DNA from: DASQFQ01 sp963805525
Lineage (GTDB): Bacteria > Actinomycetota > Thermoleophilia > Solirubrobacterales > Solirubrobacteraceae
Reading direction: 5' to 3'
Assembly (NCBI GenBank): GCA_963805525.1
Contig: CAWDUT010000007.1
Span: 682,001-746,000 of the forward strand
Length of the DNA stretch: 64,000 nucleotides
Positions 24,363-31,487 of this stretch are shown one piece after another (within the stretch, counting starts at the first letter, position 1; the number at the start of each line of letters is the position of its first letter). Made by a program: the position numbers and the translations under genes. The notes below the pieces were generated by a model that had not been told where the DNA came from, made no database searches, and saw only the letters and a program-made list of their open reading frames with translations.

Positions 24363-25424
24363 CTAGAGCGCCAGCGTCATCTGCGACGCGTCCTCGGCGG
24401 GCGCGCCGTCCTCCTCGAACGCCGCCACGCGCACGCCCAGCAGCCGCAGCGGCCGCTTCGGCGCGTACTCGTCCAGCAGCGCGCAGGCGACGTCGCCGAC
24501 CACCGCGGGGTCGTTGGTGGCGAGCGGGATGGTGCGGGCGCGGGTGACGGTCGTGAAGTCGTCGAGCCGGACCTTGATCGCGATCGTGCGGCCGCGGCGC
24601 TCGTTCTTGGCCAGGCCCTCGCACAGCTGCGCGGTGAGCCGCCGCAGCACCGCGACCTGCTCGGCGCGGTCGGCGACGTCGGTCGGGAACGTGGTCTCGC
24701 GCGACTCCGAGACCGCGATGCGCTCGCTGGAGACCGGCGAGTCGTCCTCGAAGCGCGCCCGCGCCAGGAGGTACAGGCCCATACGGGCGCCGAAGCGCTC
24801 GGTCAGCACCTCCGGCGGCGTCGCCGCGAGCCGCCCGATCGTGGCGATGCCGAGCGCCTCCAGCCGCTCCGCGGTCTTGGGCCCGATGCCGGGCAGCAGC
24901 CGCGGCTGCGCCCCGGCGAAGCGCTCGCACGCCTGCTCGCGCGTCAGCACGACGAAGCCCTGCGGCTTCTCGGCGTCGGAGGCGACCTTGGCCACGAGTC
25001 GGTTCGGGCCGATGCCGACCGAGGCGGTCAGGCCGGTGTCGGCGCGGATCTCGGAGATCAGCCGCCGCATGGCGGCGCGCGGCGACATCAGCCCCGTCAG
25101 CTCGAGGTAGGCCTCGTCGAGGCCCATCACCTCGACGGTCTCGACCTGGGCGCGCACGCGCTCCATCACGCGCCGGGAGGTCGCCCGGTAGGCCTCGAAG
25201 TCGGGCACCAGGAACGTCGCCTCCGGGCACAGCCGGCGCGCGCGGGCGGCCGGGATGGCGGAGAAGACGCCGTACTTGCGCGCCTCGTAGGACGCGGTGG
25301 TGACTACCGCGCGCGGGCCGGAGCCCGCGACGACGACCGGCTTGCCCCGCAGCTCGGGGTGGCGCATCAGCTCCACGGACACGTAGAACGCGTCCATGTC
25401 GAGATGCGCCACGCACCGAGTCAT
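24363..25424 (-). CDS. dinB: DNA polymerase IV (translesion, Y family)
   Basis: 353 residues, typical of DinB. Catalytic acidic residues are in HLDMDAFYVSVE (near residue 9) and VMGLDEAYLEL (near residue 104). The thumb HhH motif is LLPGIGPKTAERLEALGI, and the little-finger domain follows. The C-terminus SQMTLAL contains a beta-clamp-binding motif of the QxxLxL type. It is a low-fidelity polymerase for lesion bypass. No LexA box was identified in the short upstream DNA, which instead carries a REP-like repeat. Confidence 0.95.
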   Translation of the reverse strand: MTRCVAHLDMDAFYVSVELMRHPELRGKPVVVAGSGPRAVVTTASYEARKYGVFSAIPAARARRLCPEATFLVPDFEAYRATSRRVMERVRAQVETVEVMGLDEAYLELTGLMSPRAAMRRLISEIRADTGLTASVGIGPNRLVAKVASDAEKPQGFVVLTREQACERFAGAQPRLLPGIGPKTAERLEALGIATIGRLAATPPEVLTERFGARMGLYLLARARFEDDSPVSSERIAVSESRETTFPTDVADRAEQVAVLRRLTAQLCEGLAKNERRGRTIAIKVRLDDFTTVTRARTIPLATNDPAVVGDVACALLDEYAPKRPLRLLGVRVAAFEEDGAPAEDASQMTLAL

Positions 25425-25450
25425 GCGAGGCAGGCTACGCCGCGATCCGG

Positions 25451-25489
25451 ACCCTCAGGGGTCAGACCCCCTGAGGGTGGTTGAGGGTT
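25451..25489 (+). repeat. REP-like palindromic repeat, copy 2
   Basis: An 11-bp perfect stem (ACCCTCAGGGG at 25451-25461 with CCCCTGAGGGT at 25468-25478) encloses loop TCAGAC; GGTTGAGGGTT follows at 25479-25489. The core matches copy 1 at 473-514 in opposite orientation. It ends one base before the rlpA stop codon and could also stop transcription of rlpA or dinB antisense reads. Confidence 0.72.
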
Positions 25490-25490
25490 C

Positions 25491-26156
25491 CTACTTGGTG
25501 CTCTGGATCGCGCCGTGGCCGCGGAACTTCAGGCGGTTCGCGGTCGCCTCGGTGAGGTCGTACTCGCGACCGGCCACGTACGGCCCGCGATCGATGACCG
25601 GGACGCGCACGACGCGCCCGTGGTGGCGCAGCGTGACCTTGGTGCCGCACGGAAGCGACTTGTGCGCCACGCCGAGGTCACCGGCGTCGAGCGTGCCGCC
25701 GCAGCTCAGGTGCCCGCCGTAGAGGCCGGGCCCGTACCACGACGCGTGCGCGACGCGGAACACGTTGAGCCGGCCGATCCCGCGGTGACCCGCGGGGCCG
25801 CCCGTGCTGACCTTCACGCGAGCGCGGGCGCTCACGGGATGGCGCAGCCGGTCGTGCAGCCGATATCGGCCGCTCGCGTCCGTGCGGTCACGATCGAGCG
25901 TGACCCAGTGGTGACCGCGGCGGATCTGCAGCGCGACGGTCGAGCCGGCCGGTTGGATGGCACCGCGGACCTCGGCGCGCCGCCCCAGCTTCACGTTCAG
26001 CTGGCGGTGGGTGACGCCGACCTTCGAGGCGGTCGCGGTCGGTGTGCCGGTGGGATTCTGTGCAGGCGCGGTGGACGGCACAGCCGCCGCGCAGGTGTAG
26101 GCGATTACGAGCGCGCCGCCGCATACGGCAGCACGCCAATCGAGCTTGGGCCTCAA
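25491..26156 (-). CDS. Secreted RlpA-like double-psi beta-barrel protein
   Basis: 221 residues. A signal peptide spans residues 1-32 (VCGGALVIAYTCAAAVPSTA). Residues 50-120 look like an Ig-like or carboxypeptidase-regulatory-like beta module. The C-terminal 90 residues form a RlpA domain: ASWYGPGLYGGHLSCGG, LPCGTKVTLRHHGR, VPVIDRGPYVAGREYDL. RlpA and expansin-like proteins bind or cleave peptidoglycan; the DRGP catalytic-region Asp is present. TTG 26156 is well supported by AGGAGG eight bases upstream. The 165-base region upstream has hairpin potential (TCGAAC...GTTCGA near 26293-26308). Confidence 0.85.
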   Translation of the reverse strand: MRPKLDWRAAVCGGALVIAYTCAAAVPSTAPAQNPTGTPTATASKVGVTHRQLNVKLGRRAEVRGAIQPAGSTVALQIRRGHHWVTLDRDRTDASGRYRLHDRLRHPVSARARVKVSTGGPAGHRGIGRLNVFRVAHASWYGPGLYGGHLSCGGTLDAGDLGVAHKSLPCGTKVTLRHHGRVVRVPVIDRGPYVAGREYDLTEATANRLKFRGHGAIQSTK

Positions 26157-26321
26157 GACGAGGTCCTCCTTCGGTTGTCGGTTCAGCGTCCGACGTCAGG
26201 GCCAGTGGAGGACGGCGCGCGGCAACTCCGGCCACGGCACACATCGGTCTCCCACCCGGCCAGGCATCCTGCCCAGCCGGCTCGGGCTGTCGAACGAGTG
26301 TTCGAGGCTAGCAGCCCCCGC

Positions 26322-26867
26322 TCAGGCGGCTTCGTGCGCCAATGCAGGACATTCCTGGCGCAGTCGGGCGAGCCCGAGCCGGATCCGGCTCTTGGCGGTG
26401 CCCAGCGGAACCTGCTCGCGGTCGGCGATCTCGCCGGCCGTGAGGCCGCCCCAGTAGGCGAGCACGAGCGCCTCGCGCTGCGGCTCGGGAAGTTGCTGGA
26501 GCGCCTCGATCACGGTGTCGTGCGTGGCGCCGAGCTCCGCCGCCACGGCCGGGGAGTCCTCCACCGGCGGCGGCGCACCGTCGACCACGAGCTGCAAGCG
26601 GTCCGAGGCGCGGCCGGCAGCCTGGCTCTCGCGCCACAGGTCGAGCGCCCGCGAGCGGGCCATCATGCGCAGGTAGGAGCCGAGCTCGCCGCGGCGGGCG
26701 TCGAAGGACCCGGGCCGGCGCCAGACGCGCAGGAAGACGTCCTGCACCACGTCATGCGCCTGCGCCGGGTTGTTGAGGATCCGCAGCGCCGCGCCGTAGA
26801 CGGCGCGCTCGTGCTGCTCGAAGGCGCGGGCGAAGGTGGTCGGGTCTGCGAGGTCCATGAGGCTCAT
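26322..26867 (-). CDS. ECF-family RNA polymerase sigma factor
   Basis: 181 residues. Region 2 covers about residues 10-80 (AVYGAALRILNNPAQAHDVV, then QDVFLRVWRRPGSFD) and region 4 residues 125-175 (LPEPQREALVLAYWGGLTAG, then EIADREQVPLGTAKSRIR). The region resembles SigK-like group 4 sigma factors. No adjacent anti-sigma gene is present; the membrane-tethered protein at 29485 is a distant candidate partner only by theme. The start ATG 26867 has a minus-strand TATAGT 7 bases upstream, so leader length may be near zero. A second ATG lies three codons in. Confidence 0.88.
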   Translation of the reverse strand: MSLMDLADPTTFARAFEQHERAVYGAALRILNNPAQAHDVVQDVFLRVWRRPGSFDARRGELGSYLRMMARSRALDLWRESQAAGRASDRLQLVVDGAPPPVEDSPAVAAELGATHDTVIEALQQLPEPQREALVLAYWGGLTAGEIADREQVPLGTAKSRIRLGLARLRQECPALAHEAA

Positions 26868-26936
26868 AACTATACACAGACTGTTGAAGGTTCACGTTCC
26901 AAGCTGTTGAAGGGTCGTATAGGCGACAATCGGGCG
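26868..26936. promoter_or_regulatory. Divergent promoter region with direct repeats
   Basis: The 69-base gap between the sigma factor and WS/DGAT starts contains two exact copies of CTGTTGAAGG, at 26881-26890 and 26904-26913, spaced 23 bases (about two helical turns). Local AT content is high. A TATAGT-like box faces the sigma gene. The repeats could be paired regulator sites or -35 elements. Confidence 0.5.
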
Positions 26937-28352
26937 ATGCCGAACCCCGATCGCCTCACCGGCCTCGACGCCTCCTTCCTCGCCCTCGAGGACGCCGGCG
27001 CCCACATGCACGTCGGCTCGTGCCTGCTGTTCGAAGGCGAGGCGCCCGGCTACGTCGAGTTCGTCGAGCAGCTCGACTCGCGCATGCACCTGGTGCCGCG
27101 CTACCGGCAGAAGCTCGCGTTCCCGCCGCTCACCCAGGCGCGGCCGGTGTGGATCGACGACCCGCACTTCAACCCCGGCTACCACGTGCGCCACACCGCG
27201 CTGCCCGAGCCCGCCAGCCTCGAGCAGTTGCGCAACCTGGCCGGGCGCGTGCTCGCCCAGCGGCTGGACCGCGGCAAGCCGCTGTGGGAGATCTGGCTCG
27301 TCGACAACGTCGAAGGCGGGCGCTTCGCGATGATCACGAAGACGCACCACTGCCTCGTCGACGGCGTCTCGGGCGTCGACATCGCGACCGTGCTGTTCGA
27401 CGCCGCGGCCGACCCCGACCCGCCGCCCGAGCCTCCCCCGCCGTGGTTCCCGCGGCCCGAGCCGAGCGCCGCGACGCTGATGGCCGACGCGCTGGCCGAG
27501 CGGGCGAGCGCGCCGCTCGACGCGGTGCGGGTCGCGGTCGACGCGATCTCCCACCCCGAGAAGAGCGCCGAGCGGCTCGGGCGCGCCGCCTACGGCTTCG
27601 GCGCGATGCTGCGCGCGGGCCTCCAGGGCGCGCCGCCGAGCCCGTACAACGTCGAGATCGGCCCGCACCGGCGCTTCGCGTGGGCCGACGGCGACCTCGC
27701 CCAGTTCAAGGCGATCAAGACCGCGCTGGGCGGCACGGTCAACGACGTCGTGCTGACCGTGGTGACGGGCGCGCTGCGGACGCACATGCAGGCCAACGAC
27801 CACGACGTCGACGGCGTGGAGCTGAAGGCGATGGTCCCCGTCTCGGTGCGCGCGGAGGCGGAGCGCGGCGCGCTCGGCAACCGCGTGACCTCGATGTTCG
27901 CCCCGCTGCCGGTCTACGCCGACGACCCGGTCGAGCGCTTCGAGATCGTCCACGAGGCGATGAAGGGGCTCAAGGAGTCCGGCCAGGCGGTCGGCGCCGA
28001 GCTGCTGACCGGGATGGCGGACTTCGCGCCCCCGACCGTGCTCTCCCAGGCGTCGCGGCTGCAGTCCTCCCAGCGCGCGTTCAACGTCGTGGTGACCAAC
28101 GTGCCGGGGCCGCAGTTCCCGCTCTACATGCTCGGCCGCAAGCTGCTGCGGATCTATCCGCAGGTCCCGCTCGTGAGCAACACGGCGCTGGGGATCGCGA
28201 TCATGTCCTACGACGGGACGCTGAACTTCGGGCTGCTGGGCGACTTCGACGCGCTGCCGGACCTCGACGACCTCGCCGCGGCGCTGCGCGACGCGATCGT
28301 GGAGCTCGCCGCCGCGGCCGGCGTCCGGGCGAGCGACCGCGCGCGCGTGTGA
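26937..28352 (+). CDS. Wax ester synthase / diacylglycerol acyltransferase (WS/DGAT)
   Basis: 471 residues, the usual length of actinobacterial WS/DGAT. It opens with RLTGLDASFLALEDAGAHMH. The catalytic motif HHxxxDG is present as THHCLVDGVSG at about residue 138. Conserved later elements are GGTVNDVVLTVVTGALR and VVTNVPGPQFPLYMLG. The enzyme joins acyl-CoA to diacylglycerol or a fatty alcohol to make storage lipid at the membrane or lipid body surface. A long-chain acyl-CoA ligase lies far away at 46590. Stop overlaps the next GTG. Confidence 0.93.
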   Translation: MPNPDRLTGLDASFLALEDAGAHMHVGSCLLFEGEAPGYVEFVEQLDSRMHLVPRYRQKLAFPPLTQARPVWIDDPHFNPGYHVRHTALPEPASLEQLRNLAGRVLAQRLDRGKPLWEIWLVDNVEGGRFAMITKTHHCLVDGVSGVDIATVLFDAAADPDPPPEPPPPWFPRPEPSAATLMADALAERASAPLDAVRVAVDAISHPEKSAERLGRAAYGFGAMLRAGLQGAPPSPYNVEIGPHRRFAWADGDLAQFKAIKTALGGTVNDVVLTVVTGALRTHMQANDHDVDGVELKAMVPVSVRAEAERGALGNRVTSMFAPLPVYADDPVERFEIVHEAMKGLKESGQAVGAELLTGMADFAPPTVLSQASRLQSSQRAFNVVVTNVPGPQFPLYMLGRKLLRIYPQVPLVSNTALGIAIMSYDGTLNFGLLGDFDALPDLDDLAAALRDAIVELAAAAGVRASDRARV

Positions 28353-28819
28353 GGCGCTTCCTCGGCGGGCTGCTGATCCTCGCGCTCTCGCTCGCGATCG
28401 TGATCGCGGTCGTGATCGCGCTGCAGTCGCGCGACGAGGGGAACGTCGACAACAAGGGCGCGGGGCCGGGCGAGAAGGTCGCCGCGAAGTGCCCGGACGA
28501 GCCGGAGGGCGTGACCCGAGACTCCCGGCCGCTGAGCGAGAACCAGATCCGCCAGGCGCTCTCGCTCGGCAACGTGGTGATCCGCTACCCCGGAACGAAG
28601 CCGCCGGCGACCCTGCGCGAGCTCCAGGACGAGCTCACCGGGCCGTTCGACGCCGAGATCGCCGCGGCCGGGCAGGCGGTCATCCTCGCCCGCGGCGGCA
28701 CGTCGGTCGAGGCGCTCGCGTGGGGTCACCGCCTGCGCGCACACAGCCCCAACGACCCGCAGCTGCGGCCGTTCGTGGAAGCGTGGCTCGGCGGGGGCGC
28801 GCCGAAGCCCTGCTCTTAG
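28349..28819 (+). CDS. Single-pass membrane protein, DUF3105-like
   Basis: 156 residues. One N-terminal membrane helix (FLGGLLILALSLAIVIAVVI) is followed by an extracytoplasmic domain with two Cys (AAKCPDEPEG and the final KPCS). The segments VIRYPGTKPPATLRELQDEL and VEALAWGHRLRAHSPNDPQL resemble the C-terminal half of DUF3105, where the AWG motif is conserved. The His-rich half usual for that family is missing, so this is a short or divergent form. Start GTG 28349 overlaps the WS/DGAT stop (GTGTGA), implying coupling. Function unknown. Confidence 0.68.
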   Translation: MRRFLGGLLILALSLAIVIAVVIALQSRDEGNVDNKGAGPGEKVAAKCPDEPEGVTRDSRPLSENQIRQALSLGNVVIRYPGTKPPATLRELQDELTGPFDAEIAAAGQAVILARGGTSVEALAWGHRLRAHSPNDPQLRPFVEAWLGGGAPKPCS

Positions 28820-29025
28820 CTCTTCCGCGCCTTCGCGCGGTTGCTGACCGACTTGCCGGCCTGCACCGCGGCCTTGCCGCCCGCCTTCGCCGCGGTCACG
28901 AGCGCCTCGACCGCCTCGCCGGCGGCTTTCTTCGCTTCGCTCGCGCTCGACTGGGCCTCGTTCTGCTGCCGCGTCGCCGCCGCCTTCTGCCCGGCCGCCT
29001 GCCGATCCGCCTTGGTCTGCGCCAT
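28816..29025 (-). CDS. Small Ala/Lys-rich protein
   Basis: 69 residues, mainly Ala, Lys, Gln and Glu, predicted as one long amphipathic helix (QAAGQKAAATRQQNEAQSSA, then KKAAGEAVEALVTAAKAGGK). Composition resembles small histone-like or stress-related actinobacterial proteins, but no family is recognised. ATG 29025 is preceded by AGG at a plausible distance. The stop overlaps the convergent DUF3105-like gene by 4 bases. The high-confidence helix and normal codon use argue that it is real. Confidence 0.6.
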   Translation of the reverse strand: MAQTKADRQAAGQKAAATRQQNEAQSSASEAKKAAGEAVEALVTAAKAGGKAAVQAGKSVSNRAKARKS

Positions 29026-29068
29026 CTCTGACCTTGCCTCCCTCGGTTCGGGTCCCCTGAGGCGGTTG

Positions 29069-29473
29069 TTACCCACGCACCGCGACGGTCATCCGGACCA
29101 GCGCGCACACGCGGCCCTCGTCGTCGGTGATGTCGACCTCCCACACCCAGGTGGTGCGGCCGCGGTGGCGGCGGCGGGCGGTCGCGTGGATCGTGCCGCT
29201 CAGGATCGGGCGCAGGAAGCTCGTCTGGTTGGAGAGGCCTTGCGCGCTGTGGCCGTCGGGGGCGACCGCCTTCCAGGTCGCGAACGAGGTGAGGCTCTCC
29301 GCAATCGAGGCGTAGACGCCGCCGTGGACGAGGCCGCCGGGCTGGAGGACGTCGGGCGTGACCTTGACCTGCGCGGTCGCCTCCTCCTCGCCGAGCGTCA
29401 GGATCTCGAGCCCGTAGAGCGCGTCGAAGCCCGTGATCTGCAGGGGTAAGTGCGTCTTAGACAAGGGCGGCAC
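29069..29473 (-). CDS. Hotdog-fold acyl-CoA thioesterase (PaaI/YdiI-like)
   Basis: 134 residues of hotdog fold. The motif LQPGGLVHGGVYASIAESL carries the catalytic region of PaaI-type thioesterases (HGG followed by Glu). Later strands are SNQTSFLRPILSGTIHATAR and TWVWEVDITDDEGR. The protein would hydrolyse an acyl-CoA or aryl-CoA in the cytoplasm. GTG 29473 or TTG 29464 can start it. It diverges from the sigma-region-4 gene with 11 bases between starts. Confidence 0.85.
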   Translation of the reverse strand: MPPLSKTHLPLQITGFDALYGLEILTLGEEEATAQVKVTPDVLQPGGLVHGGVYASIAESLTSFATWKAVAPDGHSAQGLSNQTSFLRPILSGTIHATARRRHRGRTTWVWEVDITDDEGRVCALVRMTVAVRG

Positions 29474-29484
29474 ACTACCCTCAC

Positions 29485-30465
29485 ATGCCCGCCATGCCGC
29501 TCGACGCCCTCGCACCGGATCAGCGCGCCGTGGTCCAGCTCATCTTGCAGCGCGATCGGTCCTACGCACAGATCGCCGAGCTCCTGAAGATCTCTGAGGA
29601 CGCGGTGCGGGCGCGCGCCCACGCGGGCCTCAGCGCGCTGGCGCCGGAGGTCGAGCTGCCGGCCGACAAGATCGCCCAGATCGCCGACTTCCTGCTCGGC
29701 CAGCAGAACGGCCAGCCCCGCCAGGCGACCCGCAAGCTGCTGCGCGATGACGAGCCCGCCCGTGAGTGGGCCGAGACCGTGCGCGAGAGCCTGACGGACG
29801 TGGGCGAGGTGCCCGAGCTGCCCGCGGGCGAAGCGACGCCTGAACCGGAAGAGCCGGCCAAGCCCGCGCCCCGCCCACGGCCGCTGCGCGAGGGCCGGCG
29901 GCCGGTCGCCGCCACGGAGCCCGAGGGCACGACCGCGGCGTCGTCCTCCCGGCTCGGCGGCGCGCTGCTGATCGGCGGCGCGGTGCTCGCGATCGTCGTG
30001 GTCGTGCTGGCGCTGTTCGTGTTCAAGGGCGATGACAAGGACAAGTCGCCGAAGGCATCCGCGGCCGCGAGCGCCACCGCCACGCCGAGCGCCACGCCCC
30101 AGCAGGTCGGCCAGATCACGCTCAAGGGGACCAACGGGTCGAAGGCGGCCGGCGTGATGACGCTCTACACCGCGCAGAACCAGCTCGCGTTCACGCTCCA
30201 GGGCGCCAACGTGCCCAAGAACAAGAGCAACGAGGCCTACGCCGTGTGGTTCACGACCCCCGGCGGCGGCTCGCAGCGGCTCGGCTTCGCCCAGCCGGTG
30301 ACGGCCAACGGCCAGCTCGGGACGACGGGCCCGCGCACCGCGGACCTCGACAAGTTCCCCCGCTGGCTGGCGAAGTACAAGCAGGTCGTGGTCTCGCGCG
30401 AGCGCAACGGCAGCGCGAAGAAGCCCGGCCCGATCGTGCTGCGCGGCGCGCTGCCGAGCTCCTAG
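29485..30465 (+). CDS. Sigma-70 region 4 HTH protein fused to membrane helix and RskA-like extracytoplasmic domain
   Basis: 326 residues in three parts. Residues 8-55 are a sigma region 4-type HTH (LAPDQRAVVQLILQRDRSYA, then QIAELLKISEDAVRARAHAG). A Pro/Glu-rich linker follows. One membrane helix (GGALLIGGAVLAIVVVVLAL) lies near residue 165. Residues 205-326 are beta-rich, with GVMTLYTAQNQLAFTLQG and EAYAVWFTTPGGGSQRLGFA, similar to the outer domain of RskA-type anti-sigma factors. A cytoplasmic DNA-binding or sigma-mimic part tethered to an outside sensor is inferred. No ECF region 2 is present. Confidence 0.75.
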   Translation: MPAMPLDALAPDQRAVVQLILQRDRSYAQIAELLKISEDAVRARAHAGLSALAPEVELPADKIAQIADFLLGQQNGQPRQATRKLLRDDEPAREWAETVRESLTDVGEVPELPAGEATPEPEEPAKPAPRPRPLREGRRPVAATEPEGTTAASSSRLGGALLIGGAVLAIVVVVLALFVFKGDDKDKSPKASAAASATATPSATPQQVGQITLKGTNGSKAAGVMTLYTAQNQLAFTLQGANVPKNKSNEAYAVWFTTPGGGSQRLGFAQPVTANGQLGTTGPRTADLDKFPRWLAKYKQVVVSRERNGSAKKPGPIVLRGALPSS

Positions 30466-30497
30466 ACAGCCCGGTGGCAGGCGGCTAGCGTGGCGCT

Positions 30498-31487
30498 GTG
30501 GAGCGCGTACGCGAGCACGCCGCGGAAGAGACGGCCGCACCTGCGCCCGCCCCCGCGCCGGGCCCGGCCCCCGCGCCGCTGACGCCCGCCGGCATCGCCC
30601 ACCTCCAGCGCACGATCGGCAACGCCGCGGTTGGTCGGCTGGTCCTGCAGCGCGAGCCGACCGCCGAGCAGAAGGCGGAGGCGCAGAAGCAGTGGCAGCG
30701 CCGGGGCGACGCGGCCACGCTGATCCGCAAGCACAACTTCCTCGGCATCCCCGCCTGGCTGCGCGTCGACGCGCTCGCGAGCGAGCTGCTCGGCCGCCTC
30801 CCGGCCGACTGGGAGGTCGCGATCGAGTGCATCTCGCAGCTCGTCCAGGGCCACCAGGACTCCGACCTCGCGGTCGCGCTGTGCAAGAACGCCAGCGACG
30901 ACAAGCTACGCCAGATCGCCGCCGACCCGGGCGGCGCGAAGCTGATGTTCCGGATCGTCAACACGATGCAGGGCCTGACCACCAGCGAGGCGGAGAAGGC
31001 CCAGCTCTACCGCGCGATGACCGCCATCACCCGCGCCCGCGGCGGCACGCCGATGGCGGTCGAGGTGATCACGTTCCGCAGCGGCTTCAAGCCGCTCGAC
31101 GCGCTCGGCGAGTGGTGGTTCGACAAGGGCGCCAAGGGCCACACGGCGGTGATCGTGGCCGACCTCGTCTACAGCTTCGACGAGCGCGGCTGGGTAATGG
31201 AGGGCAGCAAGGCCGAGTACATGGGCCGCAACACCCACCGCGACGCGATCGGGCAGGTGCTGAAGGTCCCGCCCGACGATGCGCTGGCGATCCAGGACGG
31301 CCTCAACAAGTCGATCGGGCACGGCGTCTACTTCTTCTCCGGCCTCGTCTGCACCGACGCCAGCGCGAAGTCGCTCGTGAAGGTGCTCGGCGAGATCGAC
31401 GCCAAGAGCAACCCGCAGAAGTTCGCCGACATGCTCGCCGCCAGCGGGCACGTCGAGACGACCACCACCTACGCCAAGAAGCCTTAG
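30498..31487 (+). CDS. LQR-motif protein, candidate eCIS-type cargo/effector with a predicted cysteine hydrolase domain
   Basis: 329 residues. A Pro/Ala-rich N-terminus leads to LQRTIGNAAVGRLVLQRE (residues 36-53). LQR..GN.AV is a recurring motif in proteins associated with extracellular contractile injection systems, often with DUF4157. The middle is helical. The C-terminus shows GHTAVIV with His215 and GLVCTDASAKSL with Cys285, a His-then-Cys order seen in circularly permuted papain-like hydrolases. No injection-system gene is in this window. GTG 30498 starts it; it ends overlapping the convergent flavoenzyme by 4 bases. Toxin role and fold are inference. Confidence 0.62.
   Translation: MERVREHAAEETAAPAPAPAPGPAPAPLTPAGIAHLQRTIGNAAVGRLVLQREPTAEQKAEAQKQWQRRGDAATLIRKHNFLGIPAWLRVDALASELLGRLPADWEVAIECISQLVQGHQDSDLAVALCKNASDDKLRQIAADPGGAKLMFRIVNTMQGLTTSEAEKAQLYRAMTAITRARGGTPMAVEVITFRSGFKPLDALGEWWFDKGAKGHTAVIVADLVYSFDERGWVMEGSKAEYMGRNTHRDAIGQVLKVPPDDALAIQDGLNKSIGHGVYFFSGLVCTDASAKSLVKVLGEIDAKSNPQKFADMLAASGHVETTTTYAKKP

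Noticed and set aside
26157..26321. Possible c-di-AMP (ydaO-type) riboswitch before the RlpA gene
   Set aside because: Actinobacterial cell-wall genes often carry this riboswitch, but its conserved strings near the 3' end are missing here and GCTAGCCTCG occurs at the wrong end. Only a TCGAAC/GTTCGA hairpin is evident.
25515..26936. Long plus-strand frame running into the WS/DGAT gene
   Set aside because: The WS/DGAT family starts at MPNPDRLTGLD (26937). The upstream part is antisense to the RlpA and sigma genes.
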